Source of the DNA: Caballeronia sp. NK8
GTDB taxonomy: Bacteria > Pseudomonadota > Gammaproteobacteria > Burkholderiales > Burkholderiaceae
DNA: 64,000 nucleotides
NCBI RefSeq assembly: GCF_018408855.1
Contig: NZ_AP024325.1
Location: 930,001-994,000 of the forward strand
Reading direction: 5' to 3'
Shown: positions 44,731-53,112 of the stretch, one piece after another
Layout: each line of letters starts with the position of its first letter
Position numbering within the stretch: position 1 is the stretch's first letter
The notes under the pieces: generated by a model
Database searches by the model: none
Seen by the model: the letters and a program-made list of their open reading frames with translations, nothing else
What the model was told of the DNA's origin: nothing
Position numbers and translations under genes: made by a program

Positions 44731-45570
44731 ATGACTAATCAGGTCGCGCGGGATCACACCGCGCCGCATTGGCTCGGCCTCGAATCGAGCGTGTGTGTGG
44801 TGACGGGTGCGGCGGGCGGCATCGGCCGCGCCATAGCAAGCACATTCGCCGACGCGGGCGCGCGCCTTGCATTGCTCGATCGCGATGAAGCGGGCTGTCA
44901 CGAAACGGCCGAAGCGCTGCGCGCGAGCGGTGTCGACGCGATCGCCATCACCTGCGATATCGGTGATGCGGCGAGCGTGAATCGTGCGCGCGATCAGGTC
45001 GAACGCAAGTATGGCCATGTCGATGTGCTCGTCAACAACGCCGGGCTGTTGAGAGCGGGCGGCATCGAAGATATCGGCCTCGACGCGTGGAACGCGATGC
45101 TCGCCGTGAATCTCACGGGCTACATGTTGTGTGCGCAGTCGTTCGGGCGCGGCATGCTCGCGCGCGGCGCAGGCAGCATCGTGCATATCGCATCGGTGGC
45201 GGCGCATCATCCGCAGACATGGAGCGGCGCATATAGCCCCAGCAAGGCCGGCATCGCGATGCTCTCGCGGCAGATCGCCGCCGAATGGGGCGCGCGCGGC
45301 GTGCGCAGCAACGCGGTATGCCCCGGCATGATCCGCACGCCGCTCTCGAAGGCCTTCTACGAACAGGGCGATGTCGAAGCGCGACGCAGCGCGATGACCG
45401 CGAGTCGACGCATCGGCGAGCCGCGCGATATCGCGGAAGTCGTCGCGTTTCTCGCGAGTCGTCGCGCGGCGTATGTGAACGGCGCGGAGCTTGCCGTAGA
45501 CGGCGGCCTCGAATGCATGCTGATGGATCTCGTGCCGCGCCCCGGCTTCGAAGCGCCGCGTAGCGCCTGA
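44731..45570 (+). CDS. SDR family oxidoreductase of the AraC-controlled operon
   Basis: Dehydrogenase of 279 aa with complete classical motifs: TGAAGGIG for NAD(P), NNAG, catalytic Ser in IVHIASVAA and YSPSK with Tyr and Lys. A 20-residue N-terminal extension precedes the fold. AGGAGACAAGG lies upstream of the ATG. First gene of the operon, 23 bases before the KstD-like flavoprotein. Presumably oxidises a ring alcohol of the substrate; identity unknown. Confidence 0.92.
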   Translation: MTNQVARDHTAPHWLGLESSVCVVTGAAGGIGRAIASTFADAGARLALLDRDEAGCHETAEALRASGVDAIAITCDIGDAASVNRARDQVERKYGHVDVLVNNAGLLRAGGIEDIGLDAWNAMLAVNLTGYMLCAQSFGRGMLARGAGSIVHIASVAAHHPQTWSGAYSPSKAGIAMLSRQIAAEWGARGVRSNAVCPGMIRTPLSKAFYEQGDVEARRSAMTASRRIGEPRDIAEVVAFLASRRAAYVNGAELAVDGGLECMLMDLVPRPGFEAPRSA

Positions 45571-45593
45571 ACCTCAAATCAAAGGACATCATC

Positions 45594-47339
45594 ATGACTA
45601 CCGTAACGCGGTCGTCCGATCTCGCTTGCGATGTGCTCGTGATCGGCTCGGGCGCCGGCGGCCTCTCGACGGCCATCACAGCGAAGAAGCAAGGGCTCGA
45701 CGTGATCGTCGTCGAGAAAGAGGAATACTTCGGCGGCACCACGGCTTTTTCGGGCGGCGTGCTGTGGATTCCCGGCAATCGCCATGCGAAGGAAGCGGGC
45801 ATTCACGATACACGCGAAGCGGCGCTTCGATACATGCGCGGCGAAACCGGCGCGATGTACGACGAAGCCGCCGTCGATGCGTTTCTCGACAACGGTCCGC
45901 GCATGATCGACTTCTTCGAGCGCGAGACTTCAGTCAGGTTCCTGCCGACGCTCTACCCCGACTATCATCCCGATGCGCCGGGTGGGGTCGACGTGGGTCG
46001 CTCCGTCGTCGCGAAGCCCTTCGATGCGCGCGAGCTGGGCAAGGACATCGCGCGCCTGCGTCCGCCGCTTGCGACGATCACGTTCATCGGCATGATGTTC
46101 AATTCGTCGAGCGCCGATCTCAAGCACTTCTTCAACGCGACGAAATCGCTTGCGTCCGCCTGGTATGTCGCCAGGCGGCTTGCGAGTCATCTCCGCGAAC
46201 TCGCGCTCTATCGACGCGGCGTGCAGATCACGAGCGGCAACGCGCTGGCCGCGCGTCTCGCCAAATCGGCGCTCGATCTCGGCATTCCGATTCATACGCG
46301 TACTGGCGCGAAGGAACTGGTCACGGAGAAAGGCCGCGTGACCGGCGCGATCGTTGTTTCCAAAGGCCGCGAAACGCGCATCACCGCGCGGCGTGGCGTC
46401 GTGCTCGCGTGCGGCGGCTTTTCGCATGATGTCGCGCGCATTGCGAAGGCGTATCCGCATCTGCGACGCGGCGGCGAACATGCCTCGCCCGTTCCCGCTG
46501 GCAATACCGGCGACGGCGCACGCATGGCCGAACGTGTGGGCGCGCGTGTCGATATCCGCTATCCGCAGCCGGCCGCGTGGATGCCCGTCTCGCGCGTACC
46601 GTTGAAAGACGGCAAATTCGGCGTGTTTCCGCATCTGCTCGATCGCTACAAGCCGGGCGTGATCGGCGTGACGCGCGGCGGCATGCGCTTCACCAACGAA
46701 TCTAACTCTTATCACGATGTCGGCGCGGCGATGATCGAAGCCTGTTGCGACGAAAAAGAAACGGCGATGTGGCTGATCTGCGATCACGCGACGATTCGCA
46801 AATTCGGTCTTGGCTTTGCAAAGCCCGCGCCGATACCGCTCGGCGCGCATCTGAAGAGCGGTTATCTGGTGAAGGGCCGCACGCTGACGGAACTCGCGCA
46901 GCGCGCGGGCATCGACGCCACCGCGCTCGAAGCAACCGCGCGCGCCTATAACCGCGATGCCACGCAAGGCAAGGACACCGCATTCGGCCGCGGCACGACT
47001 TCGTTCAACCGCTATCTCGGCGATCCCGCGCACGCGCCGAATCCGTGCGTTGCGCCCATCGGCGAAGGTCCTTACTACGCGCTGAAGGTCGTGATGGGCG
47101 ATCTCGGCACCTTCGACGGCATCGCAACGAATCCGCACGGCCAGGTGCTGAAGGACGACGAGCCGATCCCCGGCCTTTATGCCGTCGGCAACGATCGCGC
47201 GAGCGTCATGGGCGGCAACTATCCCGGCGCGGGCATCACGCTCGGCCCGATCATGACCTTCGGTTATCTCACCGGTTTGCATCTCGCGGGCCGCATCGAT
47301 GCGCGCGCGAAGATCAAGGAACTGAGGAGCGCAGCATGA
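45594..47339 (+). CDS. FAD-dependent oxidoreductase, 3-ketosteroid-dehydrogenase/fumarate-reductase-like
   Basis: Flavoprotein of 581 aa. The FAD-binding motif is VLVIGSGAGGLSTAI with VVEKEEYFGGTTAFSGG, where the GGTTAxSGG motif is typical of 3-ketosteroid delta-1-dehydrogenase and fumarate reductase-like enzymes. The C-terminal part has the second FAD contacts GNDRASVMGGNYPGAG. It would desaturate a C-C bond next to a ketone or reduce an enone. Second gene of the operon; stop overlaps the next start (ATGA). Confidence 0.92.
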   Translation: MTTVTRSSDLACDVLVIGSGAGGLSTAITAKKQGLDVIVVEKEEYFGGTTAFSGGVLWIPGNRHAKEAGIHDTREAALRYMRGETGAMYDEAAVDAFLDNGPRMIDFFERETSVRFLPTLYPDYHPDAPGGVDVGRSVVAKPFDARELGKDIARLRPPLATITFIGMMFNSSSADLKHFFNATKSLASAWYVARRLASHLRELALYRRGVQITSGNALAARLAKSALDLGIPIHTRTGAKELVTEKGRVTGAIVVSKGRETRITARRGVVLACGGFSHDVARIAKAYPHLRRGGEHASPVPAGNTGDGARMAERVGARVDIRYPQPAAWMPVSRVPLKDGKFGVFPHLLDRYKPGVIGVTRGGMRFTNESNSYHDVGAAMIEACCDEKETAMWLICDHATIRKFGLGFAKPAPIPLGAHLKSGYLVKGRTLTELAQRAGIDATALEATARAYNRDATQGKDTAFGRGTTSFNRYLGDPAHAPNPCVAPIGEGPYYALKVVMGDLGTFDGIATNPHGQVLKDDEPIPGLYAVGNDRASVMGGNYPGAGITLGPIMTFGYLTGLHLAGRIDARAKIKELRSAA

Positions 47340-47671
47340 GCAAGCCTTTCATCGATCATCGCATCTACACGATCAAGCCACGCGGCATGAACGAATTCAT
47401 CGATGTATTCGATCGTCTCGCCATGCCGATCCAGCTCAAGTATCTCGGCGCGCCCGTGGGCTTCTATATGAGCGACATCGGCGCATTGAATCAGGTCGTG
47501 CATCTGTGGAGCTACGAAAGCATCGCGGACTACGACCAGCGACGCACCGCGCGCGACAACGATCCGGAATGGCCCGCCTATCTGCAGGCATCGGCGCATC
47601 TGATCGTCGCGCAGGAGAGCCGCATCATCAGGCGCGTCGAATTTAAAAGTCTTTCGCCCGCCATGCGCTAA
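47336..47671 (+). CDS. NIPSNAP family protein
   Basis: Protein of 111 aa of the dimeric alpha-beta barrel type. The pattern FIDHRIYTIKPRGMNEFIDVF, the GFYMSDIGALNQVVHLW segment and DNDPEWPAYL are characteristic of NIPSNAP. Translationally coupled to the flavoprotein by an ATGA overlap. In bacterial aromatic and cyclic-compound operons such proteins are often found beside oxidoreductases and may be monooxygenase-like or protective. Exact role unknown. Confidence 0.9.
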   Translation: MSKPFIDHRIYTIKPRGMNEFIDVFDRLAMPIQLKYLGAPVGFYMSDIGALNQVVHLWSYESIADYDQRRTARDNDPEWPAYLQASAHLIVAQESRIIRRVEFKSLSPAMR

Positions 47672-47745
47672 CAGCGCGGCATAGCGGCACGACGAAGGCC
47701 GCATTCCTGCGATTGCTTATACATGAATGAATGGAGACATACGGC

Positions 47746-49128
47746 ATGGAAAAGAGAGTCGGGACCATCGAGGTCCAAAGCTTCATCGACGGCGAGCGCT
47801 TCTCGCCGTATCAATGGGTCATCCTGATCCTGTGCTTTCTCGTCGTCGCGGCCGATGGCTTTGACACAGCCGCAGTCGGTTTTATCGCGCCATCGCTGAT
47901 CGGCGACTGGGGCATCACGCGCGCCGCATTGGGCCCGGTGATGAGCGCAGCGCTCGTCGGACTCGGCATCGGCGCGCTCGCGGCGGGTCCGGTCGCCGAT
48001 CGTATCGGGCGCAAGGCGGTGCTCACGCTGTCGGTATTCTTCTTCGGCGTGTGGAGTCTGGCATCGGCGCAGGCAAGTTCGGTCGAAACGTTGACCGCGT
48101 GGCGCTTTCTGACCGGCCTGGGTCTCGGCGCCGCGATGCCCAACGCCGTCACGCTGATGTCCGAGTACGCGCCCGCACGCAGTCGCGCGGTCGCCGTCAA
48201 CACCATGTTCTGCGGCTTCTCCGTGGGTCTCTCGCTGGGCGGCCTGTGCGCGGCCTGGCTGATTCCGCATTTCGGCTGGCAGAGCGTGCTCGTCGCGGGC
48301 GGCATCGGCCCGATCGTGCTCACGGCGTTGCTGCTCCTGCTGCTTCCCGAATCGGCGCAGTTCATGGTCTTGCGACAGCGCCCCGCGCACAAGATCGCGC
48401 GGATTCTGCGACGCATCTCGGACGATCCGCGTCTTGCCGAAGGTTCGTCCGTCACGTTCACCGCCGCCGATACCCGCCCGGGCAGTACCGACAAGTCATC
48501 GCTCGGGCTCATCGTTTCGCGGCCTTATCGCTATGGCACGTCGATGCTGTGGATCGCGTACTTCATGGGCCTGATGATCTTCTATCTGCTGACGAACTGG
48601 CTGCCCACGCTCTTCAAGGATGCGGGCTTTTCGGCCGAACGCGCCGCGCTCACCACGTCGCTCTTTCCGCTCGGCGGCATTCTCGGCAACCTGTGTCTCG
48701 GCTGGGTGATGGACCGTGCCAATCCGCGACGCGTGAACGCCTGCGCATACGTGCTGGCGGCTGCCCTCGTGCTGACCATCGGGCGCGGCGTGGCCGATCA
48801 GTTCTGGCTCGCGGTGCTGATCTTCCTGACGGGCACTGCCGTGACGAGCGCGGTCACGTCGATGTCGGCGCTCGCAGCGTCGTTCTATCCGACGCGCAGC
48901 CGCGCCACGGGCGTCGCATGGATGCTCGGCATCGGGCGCATGGGCGCGGTCGCCGGCGCGATGACGGGCGGCCTGCTCATGAGCATGGGCCTGCAGTTCG
49001 GCGCGGTCTTCACGCTGCTCGCGATTCCCGCCTTCATCGCCGCGTTCGCGCTCGGCGCGTTGAGCCGGCGCGATGCATCGCCCGAGGCGAATCATCTCGA
49101 TCAGACTGCGCGCGTGCCGATCGAATGA
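47746..49128 (+). CDS. MFS aromatic acid:H+ symporter (AAHS family)
   Basis: Importer of 460 aa with twelve helices. The N-terminal region (FLVVAADGFDTAAVGFIAPSL) carries the D-G-F-D motif of AAHS permeases such as PcaK and BenK; GPVADRIGRK is the loop 2-3 motif, and GLGAAMPNAVTLMSEYAPAR is typical. The start at 47746 follows GGAGACATACGGC, whereas an ATG at 47731 overlaps that site. Last gene of the AraC-controlled operon, pointing to an aromatic or cyclic acid as substrate. Confidence 0.93.
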   Translation: MEKRVGTIEVQSFIDGERFSPYQWVILILCFLVVAADGFDTAAVGFIAPSLIGDWGITRAALGPVMSAALVGLGIGALAAGPVADRIGRKAVLTLSVFFFGVWSLASAQASSVETLTAWRFLTGLGLGAAMPNAVTLMSEYAPARSRAVAVNTMFCGFSVGLSLGGLCAAWLIPHFGWQSVLVAGGIGPIVLTALLLLLLPESAQFMVLRQRPAHKIARILRRISDDPRLAEGSSVTFTAADTRPGSTDKSSLGLIVSRPYRYGTSMLWIAYFMGLMIFYLLTNWLPTLFKDAGFSAERAALTTSLFPLGGILGNLCLGWVMDRANPRRVNACAYVLAAALVLTIGRGVADQFWLAVLIFLTGTAVTSAVTSMSALAASFYPTRSRATGVAWMLGIGRMGAVAGAMTGGLLMSMGLQFGAVFTLLAIPAFIAAFALGALSRRDASPEANHLDQTARVPIE

Positions 49129-49140
49129 CACACGGTCGCG

Positions 49141-49659
49141 TCACGGCGCATCGGCGGCATCGTGATCATTTGCAAGCGCAACTATATTGACGATGCCCTT
49201 GCGCGTCATCTTCGTGTAGGGGCAGAAACGTTCGGTGTTGCGCACGAGTTCTTCCGCCACCGTGCGCTCGACGCCAGGCATTTGAACGCGCGTGTGCGCG
49301 GTGAGCACGAAGAGGCCATCCATCGGATCGCGGCTGAATTCCACCGTGACGGCCACACTGGCGCCTTCCACCGCGATGCCCGCGCGCGCCGCCAGCAACA
49401 CCAGCGCGCCATGAAAGCACGCGGCACAACCCGCCGCGAACAACTGCTCCGGGTTGGTGCCGCCGCCTGGTCCGCCGAGCGCCTCCGGCATGCGCAAGTT
49501 CAGCTCGAGGTTGCCGTCGTCGGAGCGGACCACGCCCGAGGCGCGGCCATGGCCCGCGTCGCCGCCCGTGACGGTGACGGTCGTCCTGTAGAGCGGTTGC
49601 ACGTCCTGCCCTTGATACTTGTCGAGCAGACTGACGGGCGGCGGATCGATCGGCGCCAT
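49141..49659 (-). CDS. Ohr/OsmC family organic hydroperoxide resistance protein
   Basis: Thiol peroxidase of 172 aa. The two redox cysteines lie in AAGCAACFHGAL (the ACFHGAL Cys) and RFCPYTKMTR, as in Ohr proteins that reduce organic hydroperoxides with lipoylated partners. It is about 30 residues longer than typical Ohr because of the N-terminal IDPPPVSLLDKYQGQ segment. Upstream, ten bases away, ends a 20-codon relic of an SDR gene. Start ATG at 49659; an alternative TTG at 49677 is possible. Lies at the downstream end of the ECF41 cluster. Confidence 0.9.
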   Translation of the reverse strand: MAPIDPPPVSLLDKYQGQDVQPLYRTTVTVTGGDAGHGRASGVVRSDDGNLELNLRMPEALGGPGGGTNPEQLFAAGCAACFHGALVLLAARAGIAVEGASVAVTVEFSRDPMDGLFVLTAHTRVQMPGVERTVAEELVRNTERFCPYTKMTRKGIVNIVALANDHDAADAP

Positions 49660-49669
49660 GGACGGTCTC

Positions 49670-49732
49670 TTATGCAAGCGATGACACCTTGCCGCCGATA
49701 AGCCCGCTGCCGCCAGTCACTGCGATCTTCAT
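49670..49732 (-). pseudogene. 5' remnant of an NAD(P)-binding epimerase/SDR gene
   Basis: Twenty codons reading MKIAVTGGSGLIGGKVSSLA then stop. This is the exact N-terminal Rossmann signature (GGxGLIG) of an atypical SDR or epimerase, with an intact ribosome site AAAGGAACC, but the remaining 200 or more codons are missing. The next gene, ohr, starts 10 bases after its stop. Most likely an internal deletion joined the start of an SDR gene to ohr. It could now serve as a leader peptide. Confidence 0.7.
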
Positions 49733-49844
49733 GGTGGTTCCTTTCGACACTGCCCGAAACACGTGTCGTACGCGATGCATCGTAGACGTGCGCGCATGCA
49801 TCCGGTAGCGCCGCCACAGGAAGCGCCGTGTTGCCTTCAGTGCA

Positions 49845-50852
49845 TCAATCGGCGGGCACGAGCGGCAACGCACGCGCGTTCGTGATGGTCGTCGTCAGGC
49901 AATGCAGATCGAGTGCACGCGTGTGCTCCGTCATGTAATCGACGAATACACGCACGCGCGCGGGCAGTTGCTTGCGGCTCAGATAGCAAAGATAGTGGCC
50001 GCCGTCGTCGGGCGCGTGTTGCGCGAGACACATGACGAGGCGCCCGGCCTTGAGCGGATCGCACACGAGATACGCGGGCAGTTGCGCGATGCCCTGCCCG
50101 TCGAGCACCGCCTGGAGCATCAGGTCGATGTCGTTGAAGGTCTGCCGCGCGGCGGGCGAGCGCTTGTGTGCGAGACCGTCGACCTTGAACTCCCAGTCGG
50201 CGATGCGTCCCGTCGAGGTGCGGAAGTTGATGCAGCGATGCTTCTCCAGATCATCGACATGGCGCGGCAATCCATACGCGCACACATACTGCGGCGACGC
50301 GCACACGACTCTCTGCATCGGAATCAACTGCTTCGCGACGACTTCGCTGTCTTCCATCTGGCCGTCGCGAAACGCGACATCGACGCGCTCGGCGGTGAAA
50401 TCGCACGGACGATCGCTGAGCAGCAATTCCAGCGCGACGTCGGGATAACGCGCATTGAAGCCGGATAACAGCGGCGCCACGACCTTGCGGCCGAAGCCCG
50501 GCGCCGAGGCGATGCGCAAGTGCCCGCGCGGCGGCCCGTTGCGCAACTCGCGCATGTCTTCGAGCGCCTGCACGATGCGCTCCACGCCCGGCTGGCAATT
50601 CTTGTAGAAGAGTTCGCCTTCGCGCGTGAGTGACGTGCGGCGCGTGGTGCGAAGAAAGAGACGCGCGTCGAGCTGTGCTTCGAGCTTCTGCACGTTGCGG
50701 CTGACGGCGGAACGGCCGATTCCCAGGCGATCGCTCGCTTTCGCGAAACTGCCTTCGTTGGCGACGGCCAGAAATGAAACGACGCCCGCGTAGCTCGTCA
50801 CGAAGCTGTACGCGAGCGAATTGTCGGAATGGAACGCAAGATCCAGGGGCAT
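49845..50852 (-). CDS. LysR family transcriptional regulator, possible ECF41 target
   Basis: Regulator of 335 aa. The winged helix lies near residues 22-80 (VVSFLAVANEGSFAKASDRLG and VSRNVQKLEA), preceded by an unusually long 20-residue N-terminus; a GTG at 50801 is an alternative start giving a standard length. The ligand domain resembles the group that includes DsdC/GcvA-like regulators of redox enzymes. The sequence at 50886-50912 just upstream matches the ECF41 promoter consensus. It points toward the relic SDR and ohr genes. Confidence 0.9.
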   Translation of the reverse strand: MPLDLAFHSDNSLAYSFVTSYAGVVSFLAVANEGSFAKASDRLGIGRSAVSRNVQKLEAQLDARLFLRTTRRTSLTREGELFYKNCQPGVERIVQALEDMRELRNGPPRGHLRIASAPGFGRKVVAPLLSGFNARYPDVALELLLSDRPCDFTAERVDVAFRDGQMEDSEVVAKQLIPMQRVVCASPQYVCAYGLPRHVDDLEKHRCINFRTSTGRIADWEFKVDGLAHKRSPAARQTFNDIDLMLQAVLDGQGIAQLPAYLVCDPLKAGRLVMCLAQHAPDDGGHYLCYLSRKQLPARVRVFVDYMTEHTRALDLHCLTTTITNARALPLVPAD

Positions 50853-50885
50853 GGCGGTCAGAAACGTAGTGGCTCTGTCTCACTA

Positions 50886-50912
50886 GACGTTCGCGCGCCG
50901 CGCTTTGTGACA
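50886..50912 (-). promoter_or_regulatory. Candidate ECF41 promoter TGTCACA-N16-CGTC
   Basis: On the minus strand TGTCACA (50912-50906) and CGTC (50889-50886) are separated by exactly 16 bases. As I recall it, the published ECF41 consensus is TGTCACA-N16-CGTC. The predicted start would be near 50879, about 27 bases before the LysR start codon. The cognate-type sigma gene is 1.1 kb upstream on the same strand. Confidence 0.7.
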
Positions 50913-50927
50913 CGCCATGCCGGATTT

Positions 50928-51335
50928 TTATTTCACCGGCGTCAGAACCGGGCTGCCCTTGTCCTTCAGAAGCAGCACGATGAACTTCGCGCGCTTCGTG
51001 TTGCTGGCGTTGCGGCCCACCGTGTGGATATCGTCAGGGCCTTCATAAAACGTGTCGCCGGGCTTGAGCGTCACGGCCTTGCCGCCCTTGACCTGCATGA
51101 TGATCGTGCCTTCGAGCACATACAGGAAAGCGTGTGCATCGTGACGATGCACCGGATCCACCGCGCCCGGCGGATATTCCACGCTGATCATCAGCTCTTC
51201 CTTGCCCGGATATTCGGGCAGCGGCCTGGTCATCAGTTCCTTGACGATCGCCTCGGGCGCTGCCTGCGCGGTGTTCGCGACGAACGCCGCGCATCCGACG
51301 ACGAGCGCCAGCCCCACGCGTTTGATGCTATGCAT
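50928..51335 (-). CDS. Secreted cupin protein
   Basis: Exported protein of 135 aa: signal peptide to the TAQAA cut, then one cupin domain with VDPVHRHDAHAFLYVLEG (metal ligands H-x-H plus E) and KPGDTFYEGPDDIHTV supplying the second motif. GGGAG precedes the ATG at 51335. Second gene after the sigma factor, 38 bases downstream of the AhpD-like gene. Probably a metal-dependent quencher or dioxygenase-like protein in the periplasm; role unknown. Confidence 0.88.
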   Translation of the reverse strand: MHSIKRVGLALVVGCAAFVANTAQAAPEAIVKELMTRPLPEYPGKEELMISVEYPPGAVDPVHRHDAHAFLYVLEGTIIMQVKGGKAVTLKPGDTFYEGPDDIHTVGRNASNTKRAKFIVLLLKDKGSPVLTPVK

Positions 51336-51373
51336 GATCGGTTCTCCCATGATCGAATGACGGCGCGTACGCG

Positions 51374-51853
51374 TTACGACAGATTCGCCTTGTCGAGGCC
51401 GAAGGCCTTGTCGGACGAGCCCGGCACCGTCTGGAACGCGACATTCGCGCGGTTCCATCCGTTGATCGCCATGATGGCGTAGGTCAGGTCGGAGAGTTCC
51501 TTCTCCGAGAACTGCTCGCGCACCCGTCCATAGAGTTCGTCGGGCACGCCGTGCTCGGGCAAGCGGGTCAGCACTTCGGTCCAGGCCAGCGCGGCACGTT
51601 CGCGCGGCGAGAACAGCGTCGATTCACGCCAGATCGCGACATGGTGCGTGCGCAACTCGCGCTCGCCGTGAATCTTCGCTTCCTTCACGTGCATGTCGAC
51701 GCAGAAGCCGCAACCGTTCATCTGCGATGCGCGCAGCGTCACGAGATCGCGGGTCGTCTGCTCGATCGAGCACTCCTTCAACGCCTGGCTGAATTCATAG
51801 AACTTCTTGAACAGCTCGGGCGATTGTTGAACGTAGTTGATTCGCTGCGTCAT
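51374..51853 (-). CDS. AhpD/carboxymuconolactone-decarboxylase family protein
   Basis: Protein of 159 aa of the AhpD-like group. It has the redox pair in NGCGFCVDMHVKEA (C-x2-C-x3-H), which marks alkylhydroperoxidase activity rather than true decarboxylation. GGAGCCC precedes the ATG at 51853; a frame to 51970 adds 39 residues. It follows the ECF41 sigma gene by 155 bases. A gene of this family next to ECF41 is the usual arrangement. Likely part of a peroxide-type stress response. Confidence 0.92.
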   Translation of the reverse strand: MTQRINYVQQSPELFKKFYEFSQALKECSIEQTTRDLVTLRASQMNGCGFCVDMHVKEAKIHGERELRTHHVAIWRESTLFSPRERAALAWTEVLTRLPEHGVPDELYGRVREQFSEKELSDLTYAIMAINGWNRANVAFQTVPGSSDKAFGLDKANLS

Positions 51854-52008
51854 GATGGGCTCCATGCCTGGTTGAAAATGCCTGCCGATGTTTCGCGCTG
51901 GTTCGCGTTCGGCATGGATGTCATCGTAAATTCGCGCGGCTTCGCCCGGTAGACGCGCGAACGTACGCACGCTGTTGCCTCGCGTGCATCAATCGCAACT
52001 GCAGTGCA

Positions 52009-52890
52009 TCACGCGCCGCCGCGAAGGGCCGCGATGCGTTCCAGCTTGTCGGGATTGCGTTGAACCTGTATGCGCACGATGCGTTCGTCTTCGATGTCGT
52101 ACGTCTGCGCGGATTCGAGCTTGCCGTCGATGAAGCGCAGCAGCGCCCATTGCTCGTTGAGCATGACGAGTTCGAGCCGCACGCCCGCGCCATGGCGCAG
52201 GTGCGCCGCGTAGAAAAGCTGCGCGATGCGCTTCCCGCCGACGAGCGGTTTCGGAAAGCTCTGCACGCGTCCGCCGCCATCGCCGACGAGCGTGGCGTCG
52301 TCCGCGAGCATCGCGTGGATCGCGGCGAAATCGCCGTGTTCGATCGCATGCGCGAAGGCGTGCAACACGCGCCGATGCAGCTCGCGCGGCACCGAACGGC
52401 GCGGACGTTCCTCGCGCAACTGCGCTTTTGCACGGCTCACGAGTTGACGGCACGCGGCCTCCGTCTTGCCGATGATCCCCGCGATCTCGGGATAATCCGC
52501 GTCGAACACCTCGCGCAGCAGGAAGGCTGCGCGCGCCTCGGGCGTCAGGCGTTCGAGCAGCAGCAGAAACGCGACGGATACATCGTCCGCGCGCTCGGTG
52601 ACTTCTTCCGGCGTCGCGGGCGGCTCGGTGATCTGCGGCTCGGGCAGCCAGATGCCCGCGTAGTGCTCGCGCTGCAGTTTCGCGGCGCGCAGACGGTCGA
52701 TCGAATGACGCGTCGTGACGGCGACGAGCCACGCCTCCGCGTTCTCGATGGCTTCGCGCGCCGCAGCATGCCAGCGCAGCCACACGTCCTGCACGATGTC
52801 CTCGGCTTCCGCGACCGAGCCGAGCATGCGATACGCGATGCCCTGCAAGCGCGGACGCAGGCGGTCGAATTCGCGTGTGGCGTCATCCAT
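52009..52890 (-). CDS. ECF41-type (SigJ) RNA polymerase sigma factor with SnoaL-like extension
   Basis: Sigma factor of 293 aa. Region 2 lies at 8-75 (GIAYRMLGSVAEAEDIVQDV), region 4 at about 100-165, and a SnoaL/NTF2-like C-terminal domain follows to the end. The three ECF41 hallmarks are present: WLPEP at 81-85, DGGGR at 204-208 and NPDKL at 279-283. In this group the extension, not an anti-sigma factor, adjusts activity; none is encoded here. GAGGA lies 9 bases before the ATG at 52890; a Met at 52923 lacks a site. Probably controls the adjacent AhpD/cupin/LysR genes. Confidence 0.94.
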   Translation of the reverse strand: MDDATREFDRLRPRLQGIAYRMLGSVAEAEDIVQDVWLRWHAAAREAIENAEAWLVAVTTRHSIDRLRAAKLQREHYAGIWLPEPQITEPPATPEEVTERADDVSVAFLLLLERLTPEARAAFLLREVFDADYPEIAGIIGKTEAACRQLVSRAKAQLREERPRRSVPRELHRRVLHAFAHAIEHGDFAAIHAMLADDATLVGDGGGRVQSFPKPLVGGKRIAQLFYAAHLRHGAGVRLELVMLNEQWALLRFIDGKLESAQTYDIEDERIVRIQVQRNPDKLERIAALRGGA

Positions 52891-53060
52891 GAAAACGAAT
52901 CCTCGTTCGTAGGCGGAAGCCATCGATTTGAAAGCTACGTTGAAGGTGATCGTATATTACGCGCGCGCGTATGAGTGGATGATCCGGTGACGCAGTAAAG
53001 ATCTGAGAATAACGCGGCCAATTTTGACCATCATTTCGAAAAGTGCTATTACGACGGGGC

Positions 53061-53090
53061 TTCGCATCCCGCACATGCGCGGGACGCGAA
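53061..53090 (+). promoter_or_regulatory. Leader hairpin upstream of the GntP permease gene
   Basis: TTCGC-a-TCCCGC and GCGGGA-c-GCGAA form an 11-bp stem with one mismatch around a six-base loop, ending 22 bases before the start codon. No upstream gene runs in this direction, so it belongs to the permease leader or promoter rather than being a terminator. Confidence 0.4.
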
Positions 53091-53112
53091 AGCTCATCGT
53101 AATTGCATCGGC

